Position numbers and translations under genes: made by a program. Positions 24,306 to 33,267 of a DNA stretch of 64,000 nucleotides are shown piece after piece (position 1 is the first letter of the stretch; each line of letters starts with the position of its first letter). This DNA is from Hyphomicrobiales bacterium (GTDB taxonomy: Bacteria; Pseudomonadota; Alphaproteobacteria; Rhizobiales; Rhizobiaceae). The DNA lies in NCBI GenBank assembly GCA_900467685.1, contig UBQX01000029.1, forward strand, positions 1-64,000, read 5' to 3'. The notes beneath the pieces are model-generated. The model ran no database searches. It had not been told where the DNA came from and saw nothing but the letters and a program-made list of their open reading frames with translations.

Positions 24306-25127
24306 ATGACAGATTATCAGGTGCCGCATTACGAGGTCCTGGCGCTTCGGTATGCGACCACCGATCTCAACCGTCCGCGTCACGAGAATTTCTTCCCCGG
24401 CATGGACCTGCATGACGGGGCCATGCCTCTCGACTATTTCACATGGGCGATCCGCGGGGAAGGGCGCGTGATCGTGGTCGATACCGGCTTTGGCGAGGCG
24501 GCGGCGAAGGCCCGCAAGCGCATCCTTCTGCACGAGCCGACCGACCTGTTGCGCCGCGCCGGCATAGAGCCGAACGACGTGACCGATGTCATCCTGACGC
24601 ATCTGCATTACGACCATGCCGGCGGAATTTCGGATTTTCCAAAGGCGCGTTTCCACCTCCAGGATGACGAGATGCGCTTTGCGACGGGGCGCAACATGCG
24701 GCATTCCTGCCTGCGCGCGCCCTTCGAGTGCCGCGATGTCACGCAGGCCGTCGAACTCGTCTTCGCGGACCGGATCGTTTTTCACGATGGCGACGAAACG
24801 ATTTTTCCGGGCATCGAGCTTTTCCGCATCGGCGGCCATTCGGGCGGTCTGCAAGTCGTGCGGGTCGCGACGAAGCGGGGGAAAGTGGTGTTGGCCTCCG
24901 ATGCGTTCCATTTCAATGAAAATCGGCTGCGGCGTGCTCCCTTTCCGATCGTCTACCATCTCGGCGAGATGCTGGAGGGGTTCGATCGCTGCGAGCGGCT
25001 CGCCGGGAACGATCCGGACCTGCTGATCCCCGGTCACGATCCGGAAGTGCGCCTGCGCTGGCCGGCGCTTGATGCGGATAACCCCGATATCGTCCGCCTC
25101 GATCTCCCGCCGACAAAAAATGAGTGA
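24306..25127 (+). CDS. MBL-fold metallo-hydrolase, N-acyl homoserine lactonase family
   Basis: A 273-residue metallo-beta-lactamase-fold enzyme. The dinuclear zinc motif HLHYDH is at residues 99-104, followed by the downstream Asp in 'VVLASDAFHF' and His in 'LIPGHDPEV', as in AiiA/AttM-type lactonases; 'GGHSGGLQVVRV' supplies another ligand His. Such enzymes open acyl-homoserine lactones but also other lactones. Its place in a catabolic regulon rather than next to a quorum regulator suggests a metabolic lactone is as likely a substrate. ATG 24306 has GGAGG about 14 bases upstream. Confidence 0.85.
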   Translation: MTDYQVPHYEVLALRYATTDLNRPRHENFFPGMDLHDGAMPLDYFTWAIRGEGRVIVVDTGFGEAAAKARKRILLHEPTDLLRRAGIEPNDVTDVILTHLHYDHAGGISDFPKARFHLQDDEMRFATGRNMRHSCLRAPFECRDVTQAVELVFADRIVFHDGDETIFPGIELFRIGGHSGGLQVVRVATKRGKVVLASDAFHFNENRLRRAPFPIVYHLGEMLEGFDRCERLAGNDPDLLIPGHDPEVRLRWPALDADNPDIVRLDLPPTKNE

Positions 25128-25143
25128 TTATAGTATTGACGGT

Positions 25144-25154
25144 TTGTCATACAA
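25144..25154. promoter_or_regulatory. GntR-type operator, copy 2 (TTGTCATACAA)
   Basis: An exact copy of the site at 24246, just downstream of TTGACG (25136-25141), a candidate -35 box. It lies 41 bases before the ATG of the serine-hydrolase gene and after the stop of the lactonase-like gene, so the esterase-SDR genes appear to have their own controlled promoter. Confidence 0.65.
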
Positions 25155-25195
25155 TATGTAGAAAAATCGCTCTAGAGGAATGGGAGTGCAGATCC

Positions 25196-26380
25196 ATGCA
25201 ATTGAATGAGACCGTCACGGCGCGGGGAGCGACGTTCACGTTTTCCGGCGAGTTCGAACCGGAATTCCAGCCCGCAGTCGACGCTTTCATCGAGAACTAC
25301 AAGGTCGAGGAGGAGATCGGCTCCGCTTCGTCGCTGATCGTCGATGGCCGCAAGGTCTTCGATGTCTGGGCAGGCTATCGCGACGCGGCGAAGACGAAGC
25401 CGTGGGAACGCGACACCATCGTCTGCATGATGTCGGTCGCCAAGGGCATTTCGGGCATCGCCTTCAACATTCTCATCGATCGCGGCCTTGTCGATCCCAA
25501 TGCGCCGGTTGCCAAGTACTGGCCGGAATTTGCGCAGAACGGCAAGGAAAACCTGCTCGTTCGCCATGTGCTCGACCACACCGCCGGTCTGCCGGCCGTT
25601 CTCGATCCGCTCTGGCCCGGCGCGATCTATGAATGCGACACGATTGTTGCAGCACTTGAAAAGCAGGCCCCGATCTGGGAGCCCGGGACGGTTGCCGCCT
25701 ATCACATTCACACGCAGGGCAATATTCTCGGCGAGATCGTTCGCCGGATCACCGGTAAGCGCTATCCGCAGTTCATCCACGACGAACTGATCGCGCCGCT
25801 GGGTCTCGATTACCAGATCGGCGGGTTGTCGGAAGCCGATATCGCGCGTTGCGCCGAACTGGTGCCGACGGTGGAAGGCACGCTCTTTGCCCGCAAGGAT
25901 GCCGATCCGGATTCGCTGCTGGCCAAGGGCTTTCTCCAGCATCCGAAAGAGCCGATCAACGTGACGCTCAATTCGCATGGCTGGCGCACGTCGGAAATCG
26001 CCAGCGCCAACGGCCACGGTACGGCGCGTTCTGTCGCCTCGATCTACGGCATGGTGGCGCGCGGCGGCGAGATGAACGGCGTTCGCATCATGAAGCCGGA
26101 AACCATCCGCGACATGCTGACGGAACAGCATAACCAGACCGAACAAATGCAGCAGCGACCCTATCATCAGGCGCGCGGCATCCTGCTCAACACCGCAGAA
26201 TCCGTATGGATGGGCCCGAACCCGCATGCCTTTGGCCATCACGGCTTCGGCGGCTCCATCGGCATGGGCGATCCGGATGCGAAGATCGGCTTCTCCTATG
26301 CCTGCAACAAGATGCATACGCGCGGCGACAACGGTCCGCGCGCACGCCGCATCATCGAAGCCATCTACAAGATCATCTGA
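25196..26380 (+). CDS. Serine hydrolase of the class C beta-lactamase / EstB esterase family
   Basis: A 394-residue penicillin-binding-protein-fold hydrolase. The active-site S-x-x-K motif is SVAK at residues 80-83, the second motif Tyr is Tyr169 ('AAYHIHTQGN'), and the third motif is HHGFGGS near 345 in place of KTG, as in EstB-type esterases. No secretion signal is visible, so it is probably cytoplasmic. ATG 25196 is chosen at the end of a normal leader; the longer frame to 25124 runs through the operator. The next SDR gene starts 11 bases after its stop. Confidence 0.87.
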   Translation: MQLNETVTARGATFTFSGEFEPEFQPAVDAFIENYKVEEEIGSASSLIVDGRKVFDVWAGYRDAAKTKPWERDTIVCMMSVAKGISGIAFNILIDRGLVDPNAPVAKYWPEFAQNGKENLLVRHVLDHTAGLPAVLDPLWPGAIYECDTIVAALEKQAPIWEPGTVAAYHIHTQGNILGEIVRRITGKRYPQFIHDELIAPLGLDYQIGGLSEADIARCAELVPTVEGTLFARKDADPDSLLAKGFLQHPKEPINVTLNSHGWRTSEIASANGHGTARSVASIYGMVARGGEMNGVRIMKPETIRDMLTEQHNQTEQMQQRPYHQARGILLNTAESVWMGPNPHAFGHHGFGGSIGMGDPDAKIGFSYACNKMHTRGDNGPRARRIIEAIYKII

Positions 26381-26391
26381 GGCCAGCGATC

Positions 26392-27171
26392 ATGAGTGAC
26401 AATCGCAAGATTGCAGCCGTCACGGGCGGCGCCGGCGGGATCGGCGAGGCCCTGGTGCGCAGGCTGACCGAGGGCGGCTGGACCGTCGCGGTGCTGGACC
26501 GCGATGCCGACCGGGCCATTGAGGTTGCCAAGCAATATGGCGGCGTGGGCTATGGCATCGATATCGGCAATGCTGAAAGCATTGCCGCCGCTGCGGCCTA
26601 TGTCGAGGAAAATGTAGGGCCGGTGTCGGGTCTGGCTTGCGTCGCTGCGCATCTGGAAAATCCGCATCGGCCGGAAGCGCAGGACTTTGCCGAGTGGGAC
26701 GACATCGTCCGGGTTAATCTCACCGGTACGTTCCGCACCATGGTGGAATTCGGCCGCGGCATGCTCGCCCGCAACCATGGCAGCATCGTCAATGTGGGAT
26801 CGATCACGGCCTTCAACTCCTCGCCGCTTCAGGCCTATGGGCCGACGAAGGCAGGTATCATCAACATGTCGCGCAATTTCGCAGTTGCCTGGGGGCGCGA
26901 TGGCGTTCGGGTCAATACGGTTTGTCCCGGACCGACCCGGACGCCTGCCGTCGAGGCGAGCTATGAACGCGGCGAGCGCAATCCGGACACGATGATCCGC
27001 ACCACGGCGCTTGGCCGGCTGGTGAAGCCGATGGAAGTGGCGAACGCGATCGCCTTCCTGTTGTCCGACGAGGCCTCGGCCATTACGGGCATCGAGCTTT
27101 CGGTGGATTCGGGTGTGCTCGCGTCGCAGCTCTGGTCCATGTATGGCGGCGTGCCGCAGCCGGCAGTTTGA
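26392..27171 (+). CDS. SDR family oxidoreductase
   Basis: A 259-residue short-chain dehydrogenase. The cofactor loop 'TGGAGGIGEA' is at the start, the catalytic Tyr/Lys pair in 'QAYGPTKAGIINMSRNFA', and 'RVNTVCPGPTRTPAVE' and 'SGVLASQLW' close the fold. It belongs to an esterase-SDR-SDR-CMD gene string with gaps of about 10 bases, so it is co-transcribed. Its substrate is unknown; two further SDRs of the same island are clearly different proteins. Confidence 0.9.
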   Translation: MSDNRKIAAVTGGAGGIGEALVRRLTEGGWTVAVLDRDADRAIEVAKQYGGVGYGIDIGNAESIAAAAAYVEENVGPVSGLACVAAHLENPHRPEAQDFAEWDDIVRVNLTGTFRTMVEFGRGMLARNHGSIVNVGSITAFNSSPLQAYGPTKAGIINMSRNFAVAWGRDGVRVNTVCPGPTRTPAVEASYERGERNPDTMIRTTALGRLVKPMEVANAIAFLLSDEASAITGIELSVDSGVLASQLWSMYGGVPQPAV

Positions 27172-27181
27172 GGAAGTGGGA

Positions 27182-27937
27182 ATGACGGGAAGTCTTGAAA
27201 ATCAGGTGGTTCTGGTCACGGGCGCCGGTCGTGGCATCGGTCGCGCCGCCGCCGAAACCATTGCCGCGCGCGGTGGCGCCGTCGGCGTCGTCGATATCAA
27301 CGCGGATGATGCGGTGGCCGTCGCCAAGGCGATTTCGGATGCTGGCGGCAAGGCTTTGGCGCTTCCGGCCGATGTCAGCGATCGCGCAGCCGTCTTTGCC
27401 GCCGCTGAGCAGCTCGCTGCGGCTTTCGGTCCGCTGACCGGCGTCGTCAATAATGCGATGTGGATCCGCTATGGCGCAATTGAAGGCGTCGAGGAAGAGG
27501 TTCTCGACCGCATGCTGTCTGTGGGTGTGAAGGCAGCCTTCTGGGGTATTCAGGCGCTGCTTCAGCACGGCGCAAAAGACGGTGGTTCGGTCGTCAATAT
27601 CTGCTCGCCTGTCGCCGATCTCGGCATGGGCAACACGGCCTCCTATACGGCAGTCAAGGGCGCAATCGCCTCGTTGACGCGCCAGCAGGCGGTCGAGCTT
27701 GGCGGCCGCGGCATCCGCGTCAACGCGGTGACACCGGGCGCAGTGCCGACACCCGGCGCGCGCACGATCGTGAACGAGGAAGGCTATGCGATCCGTCGCA
27801 AGCAGACCCCGCTCGGACGACTGGGCGAGGAGAAGGAAATTGCAGCCGGGATTGCATTCCTGATCGGCCCGGATGCGAGCTTCGTGACGGGCGAAATCCT
27901 GCACGTCGATGGGGGCATTTCGGTCAGGTCGATGTAG
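27182..27937 (+). CDS. SDR family oxidoreductase
   Basis: A 251-residue short-chain dehydrogenase: 'VLVTGAGRGIGRAAAETIA', 'GVVNNAMWIRYG', catalytic pair in 'ASYTAVKGAIASL', terminal 'GEILHVDGGISVRSM'. The ATG at 27182 is 10 bases after the preceding stop with GAGGAAGTGGGA upstream. The NNAG motif is altered to NNAM, and the loop after it is a little unusual, but the Tyr-x3-Lys core is intact. Confidence 0.9.
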   Translation: MTGSLENQVVLVTGAGRGIGRAAAETIAARGGAVGVVDINADDAVAVAKAISDAGGKALALPADVSDRAAVFAAAEQLAAAFGPLTGVVNNAMWIRYGAIEGVEEEVLDRMLSVGVKAAFWGIQALLQHGAKDGGSVVNICSPVADLGMGNTASYTAVKGAIASLTRQQAVELGGRGIRVNAVTPGAVPTPGARTIVNEEGYAIRRKQTPLGRLGEEKEIAAGIAFLIGPDASFVTGEILHVDGGISVRSM

Positions 27938-28090
27938 TCGTTCGGCGCTGAAAAGTATGCGCCGACAAAAGCTTATCACAGTTTGAAGCAGGCCGTGGCG
28001 AAGACATGCGTTCGCCGCGACGGTGAAGTCATACCCAAAAGTCTTCGGCGCGACGGTCGGGCTGGAAGCGATCAAGGCAAGGAAGTGGAC

Positions 28091-28519
28091 ATGTCCAAGC
28101 AACCCGAAAACGAAACGATCGACGAAATGTTCGAACGCGGTCTGGCGCTTCGCCGGCAGGTGCTCGGTCCTGAATATGTCGACAAGTCGATGGCCAATGC
28201 CAACGACTTCATGATGTCCTTCCAGCGCGTCACCACAGAATGGTGCTGGGGCTATGCCTGGGGCCGCGACACGCTCGACCTGAAAACCCGCAGCATGCTG
28301 AACCTCGCCATGCTCACCGCGCTCAACCGCGCTGCAGAGGTGAAGCTGCATGTGCGCGGCGCGGTCAACAACGGCGTCAGCGTCGAAGAGATCCGCGAAG
28401 TCCTGCTGCATGCCACGATCTATTGCGGCATCCCCGCCGGTCTCGACGCCTTCAAGGCGGCCAACGAAGTGCTGATCGCCATGGGTGAAATCGAGGCCAC
28501 ACCGGCCGCGAAGAAGTAA
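28091..28519 (+). CDS. Carboxymuconolactone decarboxylase family protein
   Basis: A 142-residue all-helical protein of the CMD/AhpD superfamily, with 'LDLKTRSMLNLAMLTALNRAAEVKLHVRGAVNNGVSVEEIREVLLHATIYCGIPAG', the standard family body. It has His in 'VRGAVNNG/LLHATIYCG' but no CXXC pair, so it resembles 4-carboxymuconolactone decarboxylase rather than the peroxidase AhpD. The reading frame continues upstream to 27983, but ATG 28091 has GGAAG and begins the conserved part. The actual substrate in this island is unknown. Confidence 0.88.
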   Translation: MSKQPENETIDEMFERGLALRRQVLGPEYVDKSMANANDFMMSFQRVTTEWCWGYAWGRDTLDLKTRSMLNLAMLTALNRAAEVKLHVRGAVNNGVSVEEIREVLLHATIYCGIPAGLDAFKAANEVLIAMGEIEATPAAKK

Positions 28520-28596
28520 GCATCTGAAATTTGAAATGTCGCCACCCGAAGGTCGTGTGGCGCGGGAATACATTTATCCACTGGGAGAATTGAAAT

Positions 28597-29895
28597 ATGG
28601 ATAAGTCGTTTGGGAGCCGGCTGCTGACGAGCCGCCGTCAGGTTATCAAGAGCATTGCCGGCGGCACCGCCGCAGCGCTCGCCATGCCCTATGTGCATCG
28701 CGCAATTGCGGCCGATGACAAGATCAGGATCGGTTATATCGACCAGTTCACCGGCATCCGCGCCAATTTCGCGGAAACCGCGCCCTGGGTCATCGACCAG
28801 ATCAAGGCGCAGCTGAAGGACGGTCTGGAGATCGGCGGCAAGAAATACGAGGTCGAAATCCTGACCCGCGACAGCCAGTCCGACCCGAACCGCATGGGCA
28901 GCCTCGGTAACGAACTGGTTCTGCGCGAGAATGTCGACCTGCTCCTCGTCGCCGATGGTCTTGCCGCTCCGGCGCTCGAAATCTGCGACCAGAACGGCAC
29001 ACCGGCCATCTCCACTATCCTGCAATGGGAACCCTTCTACGCCGCCCGCGGCTCGAACCCGGACAAGGGCTATCCGTGGAGCTTCCTGTTCTTCTGGAGC
29101 GGCGCCGACATCATCAAGAACTATGTTGGCATGTGGGGCGCTTCGGGCATCGACAAGGTTGTCGGTACTTTCTACGAAGACAACGATTTCGGCCGTGGCT
29201 TCTCGGGCGGCATGACCGCGTCGCTGAAGGATGCCGGCTTCAAGGAAGTCCAGGGCGGCCTGTTCAAGGAGCAGGTCGACGACTTCTCCAACCAGGTCGC
29301 AGCCTTCCGCGAAGGTGGCGCGAAGATCGTCACCGGTCTCGTCTTCCCGCAGCATTTTGCCACCTTCTGGGGCCAGGCGCAGCAGGCTGGTCTCGACATC
29401 GAGGCCGCCACGATTGCCGCCGCCTTCGTCTTCCCGAGCGGCGTCGAGGTTCTGGGCGACCAGGGAGCGGGCATGTCGACGGAAATCTGGTTCAACCGCC
29501 AGCTTCCGTTCAAGTCGAGCCTCAACGGCCAGAGCGCCAATGATTTCTGCTCGGCATACGAAGCCTCGACCGGCAAGCAGTGGGCGCAGCCGATGGGCTA
29601 CGAACATGCGATCTGGGAGGTAGGCCTGGCAGCGTTGAAGAATTCCGGCAATCCGAAGAAGCGCGAAGCCGTGCGCGATGCGATCGCCGGTCTCGACCTC
29701 GATACGATCATCGGCAAGGTCGACTTCAAGAATTCCAAGATGAAGTCGGTCGCCAACACGTGGGTCACGATGGGCCAGTGGCACAAGAACCCGAAGGGCA
29801 GCAAGTTCCCCTACGAGCTCTATGTCACCAACAACGTGACCGCGCCGCAGGTTCCGATCCAGAAGGAATTCATGCCGCTCTCCAAGTTCCGCTGA
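28597..29895 (+). CDS. ABC transporter substrate-binding protein (HAAT family) with Tat signal
   Basis: A 432-residue periplasmic binding protein. The leader 'LLTSRRQVIKSIAGGTAAALAMP' has a twin-arginine motif and a cleavage site near AIA-ADDKIRIGYID. 'LVLRENVDLLLVADGLAAPALEICDQ' and 'YEDNDFGRGFSGGMTASLKDAGF' match the amide/aromatic-type HAAT branch. The paralogue at 53-54 kb shares layout and Tat leader. It is the first gene of a complete LivGFHM set. Confidence 0.9.
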   Translation: MDKSFGSRLLTSRRQVIKSIAGGTAAALAMPYVHRAIAADDKIRIGYIDQFTGIRANFAETAPWVIDQIKAQLKDGLEIGGKKYEVEILTRDSQSDPNRMGSLGNELVLRENVDLLLVADGLAAPALEICDQNGTPAISTILQWEPFYAARGSNPDKGYPWSFLFFWSGADIIKNYVGMWGASGIDKVVGTFYEDNDFGRGFSGGMTASLKDAGFKEVQGGLFKEQVDDFSNQVAAFREGGAKIVTGLVFPQHFATFWGQAQQAGLDIEAATIAAAFVFPSGVEVLGDQGAGMSTEIWFNRQLPFKSSLNGQSANDFCSAYEASTGKQWAQPMGYEHAIWEVGLAALKNSGNPKKREAVRDAIAGLDLDTIIGKVDFKNSKMKSVANTWVTMGQWHKNPKGSKFPYELYVTNNVTAPQVPIQKEFMPLSKFR

Positions 29896-29911
29896 TCGCG
29901 GCGCTTTATCC

Positions 29912-29935
29912 TGGCGGGGCGCATCTGCCCCGCCA
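29912..29935 (+). other. Intercistronic hairpin after the binding-protein gene
   Basis: TGGCGGGGC and GCCCCGCCA form a perfect 9-bp stem with loop GCATCT, 17 bases after the binding-protein stop. No T run follows. Such hairpins shield the upstream mRNA from 3' decay so that the binding protein outnumbers the membrane parts. Confidence 0.6.
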
Positions 29936-29959
29936 CTTTCATCCCCCATGGAGGCCAAG

Positions 29960-30697
29960 GTGGAACCCGTTCTGCTTGCCGAAGGCATCAGCCGCAAATT
30001 CGGCTCGATCACCGTTTCAGACAATCTGTCCTTTTCCGTCGGTCGCTCCGAATGCCTTGGCATTATCGGTCCGAACGGCGCGGGCAAGACCTCGGTTTTC
30101 AACATTCTCGCAGGTGTGATTCAGCCCCAGTCGGGCCGTATCCTCCTTGAAGGTGCCGATATCACGCAGCGCTCGCAGTCGCAGCGTACCCGGCTCGGCA
30201 TCGGCCGCACCTATCAGGTGCCGCAGCCCTTCGGCCTTCTCACGGCTTACGAAAACGTGCTGACCGCAGCGATCTTCGGCGGCGGCAAGTCGGGCCGCGA
30301 GGCGGGCGATTTCGCGTTTGAAACGCTGAAGCGCTGCGGCCTTGCCGCCCGTTTCGACTTGCCGGCCGGGTCTCTGCCGCTGCTCGACCGCAAGCGGCTG
30401 GAGCTGGCGCGCGCCATGGCGCTGCAGCCGAAGGTGCTGCTGCTCGATGAAATTGCCGGCGGCCTGACGGAGGCCGAAGTCGGCCATCTCATCGACCTCA
30501 TTCTCTCGATCAAGGCGGGGCTTGCCATCGTCTGGATCGAGCATGTGACGCATGCCCTGTCGGCCGTCGCCGACCGGATCCTTGCCATCAATGCCGGACG
30601 CAAGATCGCCGAGGGCGCGCCCGCCGCCGTCATGGCGGACGCTGCCGTGCAGGAAATCTATATGGGAGCCATCCTCGATGTCCCTTCTGAAGGTTGA
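29960..30697 (+). CDS. ABC transporter ATP-binding protein (LivG-like)
   Basis: A 245-residue ATPase: Walker A 'GPNGAGKTS', 'GIGRTYQVPQPFG', Walker B 'VLLLDEIAGGL', His switch 'WIEHVTHAL'. GTG 29960 is chosen as the start because GGAGG lies exactly five bases before it, whereas the ATG at 29948 has no ribosome site and that same ATG overlaps the GGAGG. Its 3' end overlaps livF by 20 bases. Confidence 0.9.
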   Translation: MEPVLLAEGISRKFGSITVSDNLSFSVGRSECLGIIGPNGAGKTSVFNILAGVIQPQSGRILLEGADITQRSQSQRTRLGIGRTYQVPQPFGLLTAYENVLTAAIFGGGKSGREAGDFAFETLKRCGLAARFDLPAGSLPLLDRKRLELARAMALQPKVLLLDEIAGGLTEAEVGHLIDLILSIKAGLAIVWIEHVTHALSAVADRILAINAGRKIAEGAPAAVMADAAVQEIYMGAILDVPSEG

Positions 30698-31388
30698 AAA
30701 TCTCGACGTCTTCTATGGCGATTTCCACGCCGTGCGCGGCGTCAGCCTCGAGGTCAACGAAGCCCAGACTGTCGCCATCATCGGCGCGAACGGTGCCGGC
30801 AAGTCGACCCTTCTTCAGGCCATCACCGGGCTCAACACGCAGAAGCGCGGAGCCGTGACCTTCGAGGGCAAGGATATCAGCCGCATGCGCGCTGATCTGA
30901 TTGCGCGCGCCGGTGTTACCATGGTGCCGGAAGGCCGGCGGCTCTTCGGCTCGCTGTCGGTCGAGGACAATCTTCGCGTCGGCGAGTCAACGAAGCGCAA
31001 GGGTCCGTGGACGCTTCAAGCTGTCTACGACCTTTTCCCGCGCCTCGGCGAGCTGCGCAAGATGCAGTCCTCGACACTGTCCGGCGGGCAGCAGCAGATG
31101 GTGGCCATCGGCCGCGCGCTGATGACCAATCCGCGTCTTCTGCTCTGCGACGAAATCTCGCTTGGGCTGGCGCCCAAGATCATCGGCGACATCTATCGCT
31201 GCTTCGACGCGATCCGCCAGAGCGGCGTTTCCATCGTCGTCATCGAGCAGAATGTCGCGCAGGCCTGCCACGCCTCCCAGCATATCTATTGCCTTCTGGA
31301 AGGGCGCATCAGCCTGGAGGGCGATCCGCGCAAACTTGCCATGAACGACATCACCGCCGCCTATTTCGGAACGGAGCAGCATTCATGA
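30678..31388 (+). CDS. ABC transporter ATP-binding protein (LivF-like)
   Basis: A 236-residue ATPase: Walker A 'GANGAGKST', signature 'LSGGQQQMV', Walker B 'LLLCDEISLGL', switch 'VVIEQNVAQA'. It starts MSLLKVENLDVFYGDFHA. The gene overlaps livG by 20 bases and livH by four bases (ATGA), so all parts of the transporter are translationally linked. Confidence 0.92.
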   Translation: MSLLKVENLDVFYGDFHAVRGVSLEVNEAQTVAIIGANGAGKSTLLQAITGLNTQKRGAVTFEGKDISRMRADLIARAGVTMVPEGRRLFGSLSVEDNLRVGESTKRKGPWTLQAVYDLFPRLGELRKMQSSTLSGGQQQMVAIGRALMTNPRLLLCDEISLGLAPKIIGDIYRCFDAIRQSGVSIVVIEQNVAQACHASQHIYCLLEGRISLEGDPRKLAMNDITAAYFGTEQHS

Positions 31389-32263
31389 TCTGGCTCGAAA
31401 CCATCGCCAACGGCATCCTGCTTGGCGGCCTCTATGCGCTAATCGGCCTCGGCCTCGGCTTTGCCTTCGGCGTCATGCGCGTCGTCAATGTCGCGCAGGG
31501 CGATTTCATCGTCGCGGCTGCCTTTATCGGCCTCTATCTCTATCCGTGGACACCGGTGCATCCGATCCTCGTCATCCTGCCGGTGGCACTCATCGCCTTC
31601 GGCATCGGCATCCTGTTGCAGCGATTGCTGATCAACCGGGTGCTCGGCCATGACCAGATCCCTCAGATCCTGCTCACCTTCGGGCTCGCCATCGTGCTGC
31701 GCAACGGCATGGTGGCCTGGTTCGGCGCCAACAGCCAGTCGATCAATGTCGGCAACATGCGCTTCTGGGGCTTCAACTTCCTCGGCATGCGGCTCGGCGT
31801 GCTGCCGGTCGTGGTTCTAGTGATCGCCATCGTGCTTTTCGCAGCACTGCGCTTCTGGCTGAACCGCTCCCGCATGGGCCGCATCATCCGGGCAACCGCC
31901 GACGATCATCAGGTGGTGCAGCTTCTCGGCGTCAACTATCGCAATGTCTATGCGGTCGCGATGGGCTTGGCGCTGGCACTGTCGGCGGTCGCTGGCGTGC
32001 TGCTCGCCATGCGCGGCTCGTTCACGCCCTATTCGGGGGCGGACCGGCTGCTCATCGCCTTCGAGGTCGTGGTCATCGGCGGGCTCGGCTCCTTCTGGGG
32101 CATGTTCATCGGCGGCATCGTGCTCGGCGTCACGCAGTTGCTGGCGCTGAAGATCGATCCGTCCGCCGGCCTCATGTACGGCCACATCGTCTTCTTCATC
32201 ATCCTCATCCTGTCGCCGCAGGGCCTTTCCTCCCTGTTCAGCATGAAGGTCTTCCGCAAATGA
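31385..32263 (+). CDS. Branched-chain amino acid-type ABC permease (LivH-like)
   Basis: A 292-residue permease: 'GILLGGLYALIGLGLGFAFGVMRVVNVAQGDFIV', 'RATADDHQVVQLLGVNYRNVYA', 'LLIAFEVVVIGGLGSFWGMFIGGIVLGV'. The usual NxAHG of LivH is NVAQGD here. The frame is open far upstream, but the ATG at 31385 overlaps the livF stop and begins the conserved protein. It overlaps livM by four bases. Confidence 0.92.
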   Translation: MIWLETIANGILLGGLYALIGLGLGFAFGVMRVVNVAQGDFIVAAAFIGLYLYPWTPVHPILVILPVALIAFGIGILLQRLLINRVLGHDQIPQILLTFGLAIVLRNGMVAWFGANSQSINVGNMRFWGFNFLGMRLGVLPVVVLVIAIVLFAALRFWLNRSRMGRIIRATADDHQVVQLLGVNYRNVYAVAMGLALALSAVAGVLLAMRGSFTPYSGADRLLIAFEVVVIGGLGSFWGMFIGGIVLGVTQLLALKIDPSAGLMYGHIVFFIILILSPQGLSSLFSMKVFRK

Positions 32264-33246
32264 ACGCCTCCCGACCTACCACCACGCGGAACCTCACCAT
32301 TGCCGCCCTCGGCGTCGTCTCCTTCGTCGTGCTCGCTGCCATGCCGGAATTCGCCGGCCAGGGCGATCTGAGGCTGATGATCGAGATCTTCACGGTCTTC
32401 GCCTTTGCCCAGAGCTGGAATTTCCTCGCCGGCTATGTGGGGCTGATGTCCTTCGGACAGCAGTTGTTCATCGGGCTCGGGGCTTATTTCCTGTTCATGA
32501 CGTCCAACACCTGGGGCATCAATCCGTTCTTCCTGCTGCCGCTGGTCTTCGTCTTCTGCGGCCTGTTCGCAGCGCTCGTAGCGCCCTTCGTCTTCCGTCT
32601 GCGAGACGCCTATTTCGCCATCAGCATCTGGGTAATTGCCGAAATCGTGCGGCTCTTTATCGCGCAGAAGGACTGGCTGGGTTCGGTGAGCGGCCTGCCG
32701 CTGGTTGTCACCCGAGACATGGACCGCACCGTCGTGGCCGTCAGCACCTATTATGTTGCGGCTTTTCTCGCCTTCCTCTCCGTCTTCGGTCTCTACTGGC
32801 TTTCGCGGCAGAAGATCGGGCTGGCGCTGGCCGCCGTGCGCGACAACGAGGGAACGGCCGCCGCGGTTGGCATCAATGTCTGGTGGACGCGCTTCTTCGG
32901 CTTCGTGCTGACCGGCGGTTTCGCCGGCGTAGCGGGCGCGGTCTACTACATGTCGGTCTTCCATGTGGAACCGGGTGGAGCCTTCGACGCCAACTGGATG
33001 GTGGTCATGCTCTTCATCGTCATCATCGGCGGCGTTGGCACCGTCGAAGGACCGATCATCGGCACGGCGATCTACTTCCTCTTCCGCGCCTGGTTTGCCG
33101 GCACGGGCAATCTCTATCTCATGCTGCTGGGCGCTGCCGCCGTGCTGACCATGCTTGTCGCTTCCAAGGGGCTCTGGGGTGTGGTGAAGAACACGACCGG
33201 CTTCGAGCCCTTCGCGACACGCCGGCTGCCGCCGCGCCAGTCCTGA
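32260..33246 (+). CDS. Branched-chain amino acid-type ABC permease (LivM-like)
   Basis: A 328-residue permease: 'QSWNFLAGYVGLMSFGQQLFIGLGAYFLF', 'VRDNEGTAAAVGINVWWTRF', 'GVAGAVYYMSVFHVEPGGAFDANWMVVMLFIVIIGGVGTVEGPIIG'. It completes the transporter that begins at 28597. An SDR gene follows 21 bases later and is presumably in the same transcript. Confidence 0.92.
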   Translation: MNASRPTTTRNLTIAALGVVSFVVLAAMPEFAGQGDLRLMIEIFTVFAFAQSWNFLAGYVGLMSFGQQLFIGLGAYFLFMTSNTWGINPFFLLPLVFVFCGLFAALVAPFVFRLRDAYFAISIWVIAEIVRLFIAQKDWLGSVSGLPLVVTRDMDRTVVAVSTYYVAAFLAFLSVFGLYWLSRQKIGLALAAVRDNEGTAAAVGINVWWTRFFGFVLTGGFAGVAGAVYYMSVFHVEPGGAFDANWMVVMLFIVIIGGVGTVEGPIIGTAIYFLFRAWFAGTGNLYLMLLGAAAVLTMLVASKGLWGVVKNTTGFEPFATRRLPPRQS

Positions 33247-33267
33247 TCTGTTTCAAGGAGTAATACC

